Assembly (NCBI GenBank): GCA_041651315.1
Contig: JBAZJM010000003.1
Location: 5,196 to 69,195, forward strand
Origin: CAITYL01 sp041651315
Lineage (GTDB): Bacteria > Verrucomicrobiota > Lentisphaeria > Oligosphaerales > CAITYL01
DNA length: 64,000 bases
Reading direction: 5' to 3'
The translations under genes and the position numbers were made by a program. The notes beneath the pieces are model-generated. The model was not told the DNA's origin and searched no databases. It was given only the letters and a program-made list of their open reading frames with translations. The first letter of the stretch is position 1. Each line of letters opens with the position of its first letter. This document shows positions 5,835-13,233 of the stretch, piece by piece.

Positions 5835-5979
5835 TTAGAATGAAGGCCGTACCTCCACTAATGAGGCGTTTGGCTTTCTCCATCTTACAATGAGGGCATT
5901 CTTTAATGGCGGGCTCGGAGATTTTTTGCTCAACCTCCCAAGTTTTCCCACAAGCTTCACAAACGTACTCGTAAGTCAT
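5800..5979 (-). CDS. FmdB-type zinc-ribbon protein, 59 aa
   Basis: Translating from the ATG at 5977-5979 gives MTYEYVCEACGKTWEVEQ, then ECPHC, and ends GGTAFILNGNCWASDGYK. This matches the FmdB/CxxC-CxxC regulatory zinc-ribbon family, with two CxxC knuckles and a C-terminal GG-x-F-x-L-x-G-x-x-W motif. The family is of unclear function and often described as regulatory. The gene overlaps the radical SAM start, so the two are probably co-expressed. Confidence 0.8.
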   Translation of the reverse strand: MTYEYVCEACGKTWEVEQKISEPAIKECPHCKMEKAKRLISGGTAFILNGNCWASDGYK

Positions 5980-5999
5980 TGAATGAATTACCGTACAGA

Positions 6000-6070
6000 G
6001 CCAGCACCGGGAGTTGAACCCGGCTATCCTCGTTACGAATGAGGCGCGTTCCCACGATTGCTATGCTGGC
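6000..6070 (-). tRNA. tRNA-Thr(CGU)
   Basis: Acceptor GCCAGCA/TGCTGGC; anticodon loop TTCGTAA, anticodon CGT; stem CCTCA/CGAGG has one A-C mismatch next to the loop. T-loop TTCAACT. CCA is not encoded. Confidence 0.87.
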
Positions 6071-6072
6071 AG

Positions 6073-6154
6073 TGGCTCCAGGGGCAGGATTCGAACCCGC
6101 GATGCTTTCGCGAACGGTTAACAGCCGTTTGCCTTACCACTAGGCTACCCTGGA
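6073..6154 (-). tRNA. tRNA-Asn(GUU) with extended variable loop
   Basis: Acceptor TCCAGGG/CCCTGGA, G73 and encoded CCA, all as in bacterial tRNA-Asn. Anticodon arm AACGG-CTGTTAA-CCGTT gives GTT. The variable region is about 12 nt (CGCGAAAGCATC) instead of 5, and could form a tiny GC-GAAA-GC hairpin, which is unusual for Asn. Confidence 0.88.
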
Positions 6155-6196
6155 ATATGTTTTCTACAGACAGTTTACTTACTGTCTAGTAGCAGC

Positions 6197-6268
6197 GCCC
6201 CGTACGGGAATTGAACCCGTCTCGACCTAGCGTGACAAGCTAGCGTCCGCCCAGCGGACTTACAGGGC
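6197..6268 (-). tRNA. tRNA-Asp(GUC)
   Basis: Acceptor GCCCTGT/ACGGGGC with discriminator G; D-arm GTCC/GGAC; anticodon stem CTAGC/GCTAG with loop TTGTCAC, anticodon GTC. CCA is not encoded. Confidence 0.92.
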
Positions 6269-6288
6269 AAAAAAGGAGGCGTACCTCC
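6269..6288 (-). terminator. Intrinsic terminator-like hairpin
   Basis: On the minus strand GGAGG-TACG-CCTCC (6288-6275) is followed by six T residues (6274-6269), then directly by tRNA-Asp. It would end or attenuate the transcript of the structured RNA just upstream. Confidence 0.6.
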
Positions 6289-6482
6289 AAGTTTTGCCTT
6301 GTTAGTCCGCCTCCGCCTACTATCATTTGCAGGCAAGGTACCCTCACCGAGCTTATGCCTTGCCATAGCCAGCGCCGTTGCCGGATAAACAAGGTTCCAC
6401 TTTTCCGTCGCTAAAGCGCCGGCTGGGTTGGTCCTTAAACCTGTTAGATTGTCAAGGAGCGAGGATCCGCTTGGATCTTGCT
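6275..6482 (-). ncRNA. Candidate structured RNA between tRNA-Gln and tRNA-Asp
   Basis: About 208 nt with no credible ORF lie between the CCA of tRNA-Gln and the terminator hairpin. Several helices can be drawn: GGCAAGG/CCTTGCC (6364-6358 with 6338-6332), CCTTGTT/AACAAGG (6394-6388 with 6303-6297), CGC-TTTA-GCG, and GATCC-AAGC-GGATC near the 5' end. It contains CTAACAAGGC (6305-6296) and ATCTAACAG, closely like the segments in front of the T-arm of the permuted tRNAs. Here the T-arm position is taken by the GGAGG-TACG-CCTCC hairpin. I do not recognise a known RNA family. Confidence 0.45.
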
Positions 6483-6557
6483 TGGTTCCAGAACTAGGAT
6501 TCGAACCTAGATAACGGGCTTCAGAGGCCCGCGTCTTAACCGTTGGACGATTCTGGA
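6483..6557 (-). tRNA. tRNA-Gln(CUG)
   Basis: Acceptor TCCAGAA/TTCTGGA; anticodon stem CGGGC/GCCCG with loop CTCTGAA, anticodon CTG; T-loop TTCGAAT; ACCA encoded (6483-6486). Confidence 0.93.
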
Positions 6558-6670
6558 ATAACAACTGTCTTGAAACCAAAACTGCTTGTAAACAGTGGTC
6601 ATTCGTGCTGCGACTTGTACTTAACTGAGCTTGCAAACTAACTACTAACTTTTCCTTTTACTGAATTTCT

Positions 6671-6744
6671 TGGTGGATCTGGAGAGAATCGAACTCTCGC
6701 CGACGGGTTAAGAGCCCGCTGCTCGACCATTGAGCTACAGATCC
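6671..6744 (-). tRNA. tRNA-Lys(CUU)
   Basis: Acceptor GGATCTG/CAGATCC; anticodon stem GCGGG/CCCGT with loop CTCTTAA, anticodon CTT; ACCA encoded (6671-6674). Confidence 0.93.
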
Positions 6745-6748
6745 AAAA

Positions 6749-6823
6749 TGGTGGGTCGCCTCGGAATCGAACCGAGCTCTCTCAGGTTAAAAGCCTGCTG
6801 CATCACCATGTTGCTAGCGACCC
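6749..6823 (-). tRNA. tRNA-Lys(UUU)
   Basis: Acceptor GGGTCGC/GCGACCC; anticodon stem GCAGG/CCTGA (one mismatch at its base) with loop CTTTTAA, anticodon TTT; ACCA encoded (6749-6752). Confidence 0.93.
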
Positions 6824-6894
6824 GAATCATCTGATTTGGGAATCGCTTCTGTTTTTGCTTCGAGTATCTCATGGTCGTAAACTTTCTTCGGGGT

Positions 6895-6974
6895 GAGGCG
6901 TCTAGGAGTCGAACCTAGTGTGCCGTAAGGCGACAGTTTTACAGACTGCTTCGCAAGCCGCTGCGAGACGCCCC
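6895..6974 (-). tRNA. tRNA-Tyr(GUA)
   Basis: A conventional class II tRNA-Tyr. Acceptor GGGGCGT/ACGCCTC; anticodon loop CTGTAAA with U33 and anticodon GTA; variable arm GCC-TTAC-GGC; T-loop TTCGACT. Its presence means the Tyr-like permuted gene is not the only tRNA with a GUA loop. Confidence 0.92.
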
Positions 6975-6980
6975 GTAAAT

Positions 6981-7009
6981 TGGGTGCGCGCTACGCGCTG
7001 CGGTATAAT
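6981..7009 (+). promoter_or_regulatory. Possible sigma-70 promoter
   Basis: A perfect TATAAT (7004-7009) lies 17-18 nt after TTGGGT/TGGGTG (6980-6986). The -35 match is weak. It would drive plus-strand transcription into the gene-free region that ends at the terminator at 7421. Confidence 0.45.
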
Positions 7010-7015
7010 AGCTGA

Positions 7016-7421
7016 TTGTCTGTGTTTGAGTCATCGTAATACCAAAAAGTTTTTGGCCGCCAGGATCTTCTCCGGGCGGCCTCGTCTTACCTGATTAGGG
7101 TGAAAAACTAGGCCGCCTTAAGTATCCACCTCGAGATTTCCAACAAACAATGGGCTGCGGGCGATCGAGGTAGATGAGGTGGTATGTATTCTACGTGCGA
7201 TACACCACGACGCCGAAACCGTTTCCGGCTTCTGCATCGATTTAGGTGTACCTTGATATAATGCCACGTGAAAACTTACCTTCGAGAAGTAAAGCACAAC
7301 TAACAAAGTTGCGCAAGTATCTTCTGTACTAGAGAATACAGCGAACAAGTTTGAACTTACGAAACTCAGATATCCCCAAATACGTCTGAACGCCGGAAGA
7401 GAGGCTCTCCGGCGTTCTTTT
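7016..7421 (+). ncRNA. Candidate structured non-coding RNA, about 400 nt
   Basis: There is no convincing ORF in this 500-nt gap on either strand. It is bounded by TATAAT and a strong intrinsic terminator. The ends can pair (TTTGAGT 7025-7031 with ACTCAGA 7365-7371). Internal hairpins include GGCCGCC/GGGCGGCC (7055-7061 with 7074-7081), GTGGT/ACCAC (7179-7183 with 7204-7208) and GCCGAAA/TTTCCGGC near 7212-7229. It lacks a tRNA-like T-arm, arguing against tmRNA, and lacks the GAGGAAAGTCC core of RNase P RNA. Family unknown. Confidence 0.45.
7388..7421 (+). terminator. Intrinsic terminator
   Basis: GAACGCCGG (7388-7396) pairs with CCGGCGTTC (7409-7417), extended inward by AGAG/TCT, and is followed by TTTT. 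The T-run is on the plus strand, although nearly all surrounding genes are on the minus strand. Confidence 0.75.
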
Positions 7422-7478
7422 GACTATCTGCACGTTACCCTATATCGAACAGGTAAAACAAACCCTAGATACCATCCC

Positions 7479-7832
7479 CTACTGTTGAATCCCCGTATTC
7501 ACCATCTTCGGAGCCTTACATCCACTATTCATGGATAGCTTAGCGGCGCATTCGACAGGTTGAATCGCTGTCTTTCCATTTTCATTATGGGAAATGCTGC
7601 AGCTCACATACCCATCGCCGTCAGAATCCATATCCGTACAAGAAACACCGATCACTTTAAGTCCGAGCTTCTGTGCATAAGCCCTGGCTGCCTCTTCTGC
7701 TTCTGCGCTACTCGAGGTACATCCTCGGAAGAGGAAATTTCCAGCAAGAGCAGCGATAGCGCCAAGGATAACGATGACGATAATCAGCTCGATCAGAGTA
7801 AAACCGCGTGTTCTTGGGTGTCTTCGATTCAT
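7479..7832 (-). CDS. Type IV pilin-like / pseudopilin protein
   Basis: A 117-aa protein with a textbook prepilin leader: a short basic segment, then RGFTLIELIIVIVILGAIAA, in which a prepilin peptidase would cut after Gly10 and E5 of the mature protein is conserved. The rest is a small head with a Cys-containing C-terminus and an acidic DMDSDGDGYV segment resembling a calcium-binding loop. In cells such proteins form pili or type II secretion pseudopili in the inner membrane. The gene ends a phage operon and has a good AGGAG site. A host-derived adhesion, uptake or exclusion function is possible. Confidence 0.85.
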   Translation of the reverse strand: MNRRHPRTRGFTLIELIIVIVILGAIAALAGNFLFRGCTSSSAEAEEAARAYAQKLGLKVIGVSCTDMDSDGDGYVSCSISHNENGKTAIQPVECAAKLSMNSGCKAPKMVNTGIQQ

Positions 7833-7886
7833 TGTATTTCTCCTAATATTTCAGATTTGAACTGACTTCCATATGAAGACAGTAAT

Positions 7887-8234
7887 TCAATTTACGACTA
7901 GTTCAGGTACGAAATCAACGGTGATATCAAGACCTTGATATTGGTCCTGATCTTTGACCCCGTCCCAGAAATCCGTAACGAATGTGTCAAAGAGTTCAAG
8001 AGCAATAGTCATATCTTTGCTCGATTGCACAGCAAGGATGTATTTTATCTTTTCCTTGCCGGGAACATCTTCAATATCGATGTTATCTCGAACAACATCA
8101 TGAACCACGATCGGTTCTTTAAAAACATCAATGAGTTTCTGCGCTATTGTAATGGCTGCTTTACGAAGCGGTTCTGGAATTTGCTGTAATTGCATTCCAG
8201 TTTGCCACTCATTGGATTCTTTCATAATACTCAC
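7887..8234 (-). CDS. Hypothetical protein, 115 aa
   Basis: An acidic protein of alternating helices and strands (IAQKLIDVFKEPIVVHDVV, then KIKYILAVQ, LDITVDFVPEL). No family is recognised. The start (8234) directly abuts the stop of the preceding gene (8235), so it is the next cistron of the 13.2-7.5 kb operon. Confidence 0.7.
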   Translation of the reverse strand: MSIMKESNEWQTGMQLQQIPEPLRKAAITIAQKLIDVFKEPIVVHDVVRDNIDIEDVPGKEKIKYILAVQSSKDMTIALELFDTFVTDFWDGVKDQDQYQGLDITVDFVPELVVN

Positions 8235-8552
8235 TTAATAATTGGGAGATCTCTTCTTTACCGGAGGGGAAAGAGGTTTTTGATATCCCGGTTTCTCCCA
8301 TGGTAAAAGTGTTGATTTTATACCCGGCGGTTTCTCAGGTAATTTTCCAGAGCTATGAAGATTGAGTGAAGACTCAGCGCCGAGATCTAGCTTCTCATAC
8401 CGACTAACGACCCATGCTCGTTGCTTCTCGGAAAGTTTCGCTTTCGGGTTCAATTCTAAGGGAGAAACCATGCTTTGAAAGGCTTCTCGCTCTTCATCTT
8501 CGAGCCTTTCGTCCGCTAGTAATGCCTGCAACATTTCTTTTTCAGAAGCCAT
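8235..8552 (-). CDS. Hypothetical protein, about 105 aa
   Basis: The N-terminal half is acidic and helical (MASEKEMLQALLADERL); the C-terminal half is rich in Pro, Lys and Ser. The ATG at 8552 was chosen because AGAGGA precedes it and it begins one base after the TAG of the upstream HTH gene. Function unknown. Confidence 0.65.
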   Translation of the reverse strand: MASEKEMLQALLADERLEDEEREAFQSMVSPLELNPKAKLSEKQRAWVVSRYEKLDLGAESSLNLHSSGKLPEKPPGIKSTLLPWEKPGYQKPLSPPVKKRSPNY

Positions 8553-8553
8553 T

Positions 8554-8829
8554 CTATCCTCTCGTAAGCCTGTCAAAAGTTAAGACAATACGTGTCTCAT
8601 CATCCTTATTAAGTTCGATGTCTTCAGACACAAAGCGAGACACTGTAATTTCCGAAACACCAGCTTTTCTAGCCAGGTCATTCAAGGAGAGGTCCCATAA
8701 ATCACAAGCAATGCTAAGAAGCTTTCCTTTTCGCGTTTCCTCTGAAGCAGCGATAAGTACTCGAGGAGGAAAAGGAGACGGACTGCTTGCGATTCGTAGA
8801 AGGATTTTTCTAAGAAAAAACTCGATCAT
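8554..8829 (-). CDS. XRE-like helix-turn-helix DNA-binding protein
   Basis: The central segment LNDLARKAGVSEITVSRFVS (about residues 48-67) is a classic helix-turn-helix as in Cro/XRE regulators. The N-terminus is a longer helical extension. The ATG overlaps the stop of the preceding gene (TGATG); a GTG one codon earlier is an alternative. It ends in TAG. It is probably a phage transcriptional regulator acting on DNA. Confidence 0.7.
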   Translation of the reverse strand: MIEFFLRKILLRIASSPSPFPPRVLIAASEETRKGKLLSIACDLWDLSLNDLARKAGVSEITVSRFVSEDIELNKDDETRIVLTFDRLTRG

Positions 8830-9335
8830 CACTCACTCTTAGCAGGAGCAGGGAGTAATTTCTTAAGCTCTGCACCAGCTTTCGGTGAGAGAAGAGCACT
8901 TGCTTGAGCTGCCCTGAACTGTTTCCGATTGACAGGATCTTTAAAACCTTGCGGGTTAATGATCGCCATATTTTCATTCACCCGTTGATGCTGACTGTTT
9001 AGTCTGCTGAGTGAAGGTCGCAAACAATTTTGGTAAGTGTCATCACTACCTACAGTTGCTCGCGCACCAACTCCTGGCTTGCTATCATAGCCAAGCTTGT
9101 AATCTCGTCGAAGACAGGTGTAAGCACGAGACATCGAATTTTGGACGACCGTCTTCTCGTCTTGATCGATTCTCGCATTCGGTTTGTACCCATTGATTGC
9201 CCTTGCGATCATTTCGTGATCGAAGAAAACTCCGGGTAAAGCTTTAGCTCCCGATGCCAGAAAATGAGCAATTCGCTTATACGGCTTTTGCCCAGTAAGA
9301 GTCTTGTACGAAGCTAGGAAAGTTCTCTGATCCAT
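8829..9335 (-). CDS. Hypothetical protein, 168 aa
   Basis: A basic protein with a mostly helical N-terminal half (KTLTGQKPYKRIAHFLASGA) and a low-complexity C-terminus. No family is recognised. It lies in the same operon, 20 nt after the J-domain gene and coupled to the HTH gene downstream. Confidence 0.7.
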   Translation of the reverse strand: MDQRTFLASYKTLTGQKPYKRIAHFLASGAKALPGVFFDHEMIARAINGYKPNARIDQDEKTVVQNSMSRAYTCLRRDYKLGYDSKPGVGARATVGSDDTYQNCLRPSLSRLNSQHQRVNENMAIINPQGFKDPVNRKQFRAAQASALLSPKAGAELKKLLPAPAKSE

Positions 9336-9355
9336 ATTGATTGATCTCCGATTCG

Positions 9356-10213
9356 TTAAAATACAACAACGCTACTAAGACTTACGTTATATTCTTCTAG
9401 GGTTGAGTATGCTTCAACTATTTCCCTGAAGCGCTTTTCTGCTTCTTTATCGCCCTGATTGACGTCAGGATGATACGGTTTACAACGAATTCTCATCTGT
9501 TTTCTTGCAGAATCGAGATCTACAAGACGGCCTTTTTTCGGTCTATTTACCCCCAATAAGTCACAACTCCCATAAACGATAGTCATGGCTTTTCTGTCAA
9601 GAGTGCTGAATGGTTTCGGTATAACCTCACCGAGCTTTTCTGTTTTATTGGCTCGGATTTTCATTATTTCAATTGATCTCTTTAAATCGAGTTCAACTTC
9701 TCTAACTAAGAACTCGATTGAATCTTCTTGAAGATTTGGATTTTTCTTTCTAAGAAGTTCTGTCATCCTACTGGTAAGAATCGCTATTTCCGATAAAACG
9801 GAAAATTTATCTTCCAGTTTTTTAGGTGGAGATGAAGGTGGTGGTGGAGGTGGTGGGACAGAAACTTCTATTTCGTTAGATACTGAAGAATCAATCTTCG
9901 GTTTTATTTTTCGTCTTGGAATTCCGGCTTCATCTTCTAAAAGATGAAGTTTAGTTATAGCACCTGAAAGAGTTATTTCGTTATTATCTATTGAAGGCCA
10001 TAAATTATCAGAAAGAGGAGAAGCATTGAGAAGTCTTGCTCTTGCTCGTATATTGATTTGTTTATCTTTAAGATGTGCCGCTATTGAAGCTACTTTTTCA
10101 TTCCAAGTAGCGTTAGTTATAGCTTCCAATAAACGACGTTCTGCTTTCGCTTTCTCGAGTTGTGAAGGCGAAGTTTCAACATCCAGGAAAAGTATTTCTA
10201 TATTACTTTCCAT
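9356..10213 (-). CDS. J-domain protein with proline-rich linker
   Basis: The C-terminal 65 residues resemble a J-domain. A helix precedes the HPD tripeptide (RCKPYHPDVNQGDKEAEKRF), followed by FREIVEAYSTLEE, the family's helix III. J-domains stimulate DnaK-type ATPases. The N-terminal 120 residues are helical and contain a run of seven prolines (near residue 125). The ATG at 10213 is preceded by AGGTG; a GTG three codons earlier is possible. A second, full-length DnaJ lies at 35.8 kb. This one lacks the zinc finger and may tether host DnaK to a phage target. Confidence 0.8.
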   Translation of the reverse strand: MESNIEILFLDVETSPSQLEKAKAERRLLEAITNATWNEKVASIAAHLKDKQINIRARARLLNASPLSDNLWPSIDNNEITLSGAITKLHLLEDEAGIPRRKIKPKIDSSVSNEIEVSVPPPPPPPSSPPKKLEDKFSVLSEIAILTSRMTELLRKKNPNLQEDSIEFLVREVELDLKRSIEIMKIRANKTEKLGEVIPKPFSTLDRKAMTIVYGSCDLLGVNRPKKGRLVDLDSARKQMRIRCKPYHPDVNQGDKEAEKRFREIVEAYSTLEEYNVSLSSVVVF

Positions 10214-11246
10214 TAGATGCACCTGAAAGTCTAGTTATCATCAGTTTCAATTCTTCAATCGATGATGATTGAGAATCAATTTTTTGTTCTAATGCTTTGA
10301 TCGATTGAGCTTGAAATGTGAGAACCTTTACAAATTGATCAAAAACATTGCTTTCATCGTAATCATTAGGTGATTGCGGTTCTAACTGAGACTCACCAGT
10401 TGTAATACTTAAAATAGTATTCGGATAAACTAATCTAGCAATTAATGGAAAAGAATCATAATCATCCCTATCCGAAGATAACCAATACCTTCGAGATTTT
10501 CTCTCACCCTCTTTTTCAATGAGGCCTTCTTCAACAGCAGAATTCAGAAACTCTCGTTGAAGTTCCACACTAATATTACATGATTCAGGAAATAATTCCG
10601 GTCTCGTCCATTTCCCGCCGGAAGCAAGTTTTAATATTGACTCTCGAAAAGATGTGAGTACGGCAGTTCTATTTTCAGGAAAAAATTCGTTTATTCTATC
10701 CCAAGATAATTCATCATTCGTTATATCGGTTACAGAATCCGGGTCTTCTTCATCATATGTTAATTCTGGTTCCGGTGTTGATACTAGTGTTAACTCCGGT
10801 TCCGATACCAATTCCGGTTCTAATATTGATTTTTTCTCTAATTCTGGTTCTACTACCGACAGATTTTCTTGAACTGTCGGTGTTGGTAGTTCCTCTGTCT
10901 TTACGGCTAAAGCTAAAGCTTCATCCCAAATTGAACTTCCGGTAGCAGAGTCATAAGCTTTAACAACCAGTTCCCAAATTTTATCAGAATTTTTAAATAT
11001 GCTAGAAAGATTTCCTGAGGTTAAAACGATTTCGCCATCAGTATCATCGAATATAATAAAACCTTCGTTGGAAAGCTGGCGCATGCAAGCGATTTCCCAA
11101 GCTTTCTGATGAGTACCAAGGTTCTTTTTTCTTATATGAGAAAATAGATCAGCTATATTCCCCTTTTTCAGGGACTCAAGTCTAGCTAAAGTAATCCTTA
11201 GATCTGCACTAAGCCAGTCTAAAGAATTATTTGAATTAGGAAGCAT
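10203..11246 (-). CDS. Hypothetical protein with acidic Pro-Glu repeats, 347 aa
   Basis: Residues about 130-175 contain repeated EPEL units (EPELVSEPELTLVSTPEPEL). The flanking halves look globular, with a winged-helix-like stretch around 205-255, and the C-terminus has coiled-coil potential. Function unknown. It overlaps both neighbours (11 nt each), placing it firmly in the 13.2-7.5 kb operon. Confidence 0.7.
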   Translation of the reverse strand: MLPNSNNSLDWLSADLRITLARLESLKKGNIADLFSHIRKKNLGTHQKAWEIACMRQLSNEGFIIFDDTDGEIVLTSGNLSSIFKNSDKIWELVVKAYDSATGSSIWDEALALAVKTEELPTPTVQENLSVVEPELEKKSILEPELVSEPELTLVSTPEPELTYDEEDPDSVTDITNDELSWDRINEFFPENRTAVLTSFRESILKLASGGKWTRPELFPESCNISVELQREFLNSAVEEGLIEKEGERKSRRYWLSSDRDDYDSFPLIARLVYPNTILSITTGESQLEPQSPNDYDESNVFDQFVKVLTFQAQSIKALEQKIDSQSSSIEELKLMITRLSGASNGK

Positions 11247-12000
11247 TAACGTCTCCCCCGATAAGAAGAAGTCGTTCCAGAGCTTCTGAATCCGATAAAA
11301 TTCCGTCTTTATTCAGGGTACGGATGGCTGCTATTTCATTACGAATATTATTCCCATCATTTTGATGATTAGATGAATCATCGAGTCTCTTCATGAGAGC
11401 TTTATATATTGCAAATAATTTATTATATTCAGCAAGAAGAAGATCTTTTTCAATTCTTAAACCAGATATCGTTTCTTCTTGCTCTTTGAGTTCATGAATT
11501 AGTCGTTCATTATCTTTTTCATACAATCCGATCATTTCAGATAACTCAACAGTTAGTTTGCTTTTTTCCTCCAGTGCTCTTCTTATCTCTTGATTGAGAG
11601 AGTCTTCTCGTAAAGTTTCTGCCGGAACAGGTTTCGGATTAGTAATGAAACCAATGACTGTTTTTACTGTAGCTGTAACTTCAGCTGATGGAGGGGGAGC
11701 TATAGAGTTACTGAGTCTCTTAATGGAGCCAGACAATTCGTTATCAAAATTCTTACTTCTTTTTGAGAGAGACGCGAAAGGTTTCTTGCATTTCTTAGCG
11801 AATTCCTTTATCAAATCCTGTTGTGATTTGATAGTCATATCTTGAAACAAGATGATTGAATCAAAATCATCAGATTCTAGATAGACTTCTCCTTCCGGTC
11901 TCACTACACGAACAATTTCAACACTGAGTTCTTCTAACTTCGGCTTAATTTCTTCTTCGAGATATTTATCAGAGAAGCTACTGAAGACAATAGACTTCAT
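11236..12000 (-). CDS. Hypothetical coiled-coil protein, 254 aa
   Basis: The N-terminal half forms an alpha/beta-like domain (SIVFSSFSDKYLEEEI, then DSIILFQDMT). Residues about 135-215 are a strong coiled coil. Its start overlaps the upstream gene's stop by 4 nt (ATGA). No family is recognised; together with its neighbours it may form a multi-protein assembly. Confidence 0.7.
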   Translation of the reverse strand: MKSIVFSSFSDKYLEEEIKPKLEELSVEIVRVVRPEGEVYLESDDFDSIILFQDMTIKSQQDLIKEFAKKCKKPFASLSKRSKNFDNELSGSIKRLSNSIAPPPSAEVTATVKTVIGFITNPKPVPAETLREDSLNQEIRRALEEKSKLTVELSEMIGLYEKDNERLIHELKEQEETISGLRIEKDLLLAEYNKLFAIYKALMKRLDDSSNHQNDGNNIRNEIAAIRTLNKDGILSDSEALERLLLIGGDVNAS

Positions 12001-13202
12001 GACTTCTTGTCTCCAGACATGTCGCCAATAAGGCTGACAAATTCAATTAGTTCAGGATATTCACTGAATTTAGCTTGTAGATCAGCTTGGGAGGTAGTTT
12101 CTTTACCACCACGTTCAACTAACCAAGCCTTAATTTCATCTATAATTTGAGTAACTCTTTTTGGTTCCGCACAATTCTCAAGTGTTGTTTTGAGTTTCTC
12201 GTACCATTTCTGTTCAAGAAGTAGAGAATCAGGTGATTTTCCGATTGAAGAAACTATCGGTCCTGAGAAAAGAGCTCTTTCAGTAACGATTTCTGTTTTT
12301 ACTTTGATAACATCTTTTCTCTTAGGAGAAGAATTGTTTATTACGCGATACATGAATGGTGGACGATCAGCGACCATCTCACTGCATTTACTTTGATATC
12401 TTCTCTGATCTACTGTGCTTGATCCACGGTAAATCATTGCAGCATAGGCAATTCCAGTCGATTGTTTTTCATCATCAATGAAGAAAAGTCCGGCAGGAAC
12501 TGGAAAACTATGAGTTCTAACACAAACCGTAGAAACATGTCGTATTACGAAAGAAAGAGTTGCATAATTTTTAGTACCAAGAAATGGGATTTCCCCTCCT
12601 TCAACAGGAGGCATCAAAGATCCCGGTAAGTCTATCAATCCTTTGAATTTGGAAGCAACTTTTTCTTTCTGAGCACTCGAGTACCAAGGCGTAGCAGCCA
12701 ATGGTAAAAATACTGAATTCATATAAAGATGGAGTCTTCTCGCATACGATTCATCATCTTCTGAACCGAAAACTTCAGATATATCATTCTTGATTTTCTC
12801 GATCTTCTCAATAGCTTCATCGCCAACACCATCACATGATGACATGAAACATATGATGCAACCATCTTTTGCCCCATGAATGATGGTTTCACTCAATAAA
12901 TCGAGAACTTCACAAGAAAGTCCATCTAAATCAAATAATATTAGTTCAAATTGTCGTCTAAATTCTTTGGCAAATTTATGTAAAGATGCAATATATACGT
13001 GCGCACCTGCCGTATATAGGTCTGTTGCTAGTTCCCTACTTTTTCCGCTAGTAACGAGATACGTAGTCGTCGGATCAAATTCTAATTCTGAAAGAGAAGC
13101 AAGCACTCTGAAACTATTTGTTAGAGTATTTCCTTTAGTAAGGAATTTCAAGTCTTTCGCTATAGTTCGAATAACGTTATAAACTTGCTCGTCGGTTAAC
13201 AC
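11997..13202 (-). CDS. Hypothetical protein, 401 aa
   Basis: The first 150 residues look like a Rossmann-type fold (TTTYLVTSGKSRELATDL, then FELILFDLDGL and GCIICFMSSC). The hhhhD-x-D stretch resembles a Walker B or receiver-type strand, but no P-loop is visible. The remainder is unassigned. First gene of the operon running to 7.5 kb. Confidence 0.7.
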   Translation of the reverse strand: MLTDEQVYNVIRTIAKDLKFLTKGNTLTNSFRVLASLSELEFDPTTTYLVTSGKSRELATDLYTAGAHVYIASLHKFAKEFRRQFELILFDLDGLSCEVLDLLSETIIHGAKDGCIICFMSSCDGVGDEAIEKIEKIKNDISEVFGSEDDESYARRLHLYMNSVFLPLAATPWYSSAQKEKVASKFKGLIDLPGSLMPPVEGGEIPFLGTKNYATLSFVIRHVSTVCVRTHSFPVPAGLFFIDDEKQSTGIAYAAMIYRGSSTVDQRRYQSKCSEMVADRPPFMYRVINNSSPKRKDVIKVKTEIVTERALFSGPIVSSIGKSPDSLLLEQKWYEKLKTTLENCAEPKRVTQIIDEIKAWLVERGGKETTSQADLQAKFSEYPELIEFVSLIGDMSGDKKS

Positions 13203-13233
13203 TTGATCTTATACGCTATCGTAATTGCGATTT

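Noticed and set aside
6175..6636. 153-aa ORF
   Set aside because: It runs through tRNA-Gln, tRNA-Asp and the structured RNA between them; not coding.
1..7000. CRISPR array
   Set aside because: The periodic spacing in this region comes from tRNA genes; no repeat-spacer pattern exists here or elsewhere in the window.
7118..7348. 76-aa minus-strand ORF in the ncRNA region
   Set aside because: No ribosome-binding site, no domain-like composition; the region is rich in hairpins on the other strand.
7016..7421. RNase P RNA or tmRNA
   Set aside because: Core motifs of RNase P RNA and the T-arm/tag frame of tmRNA are absent.
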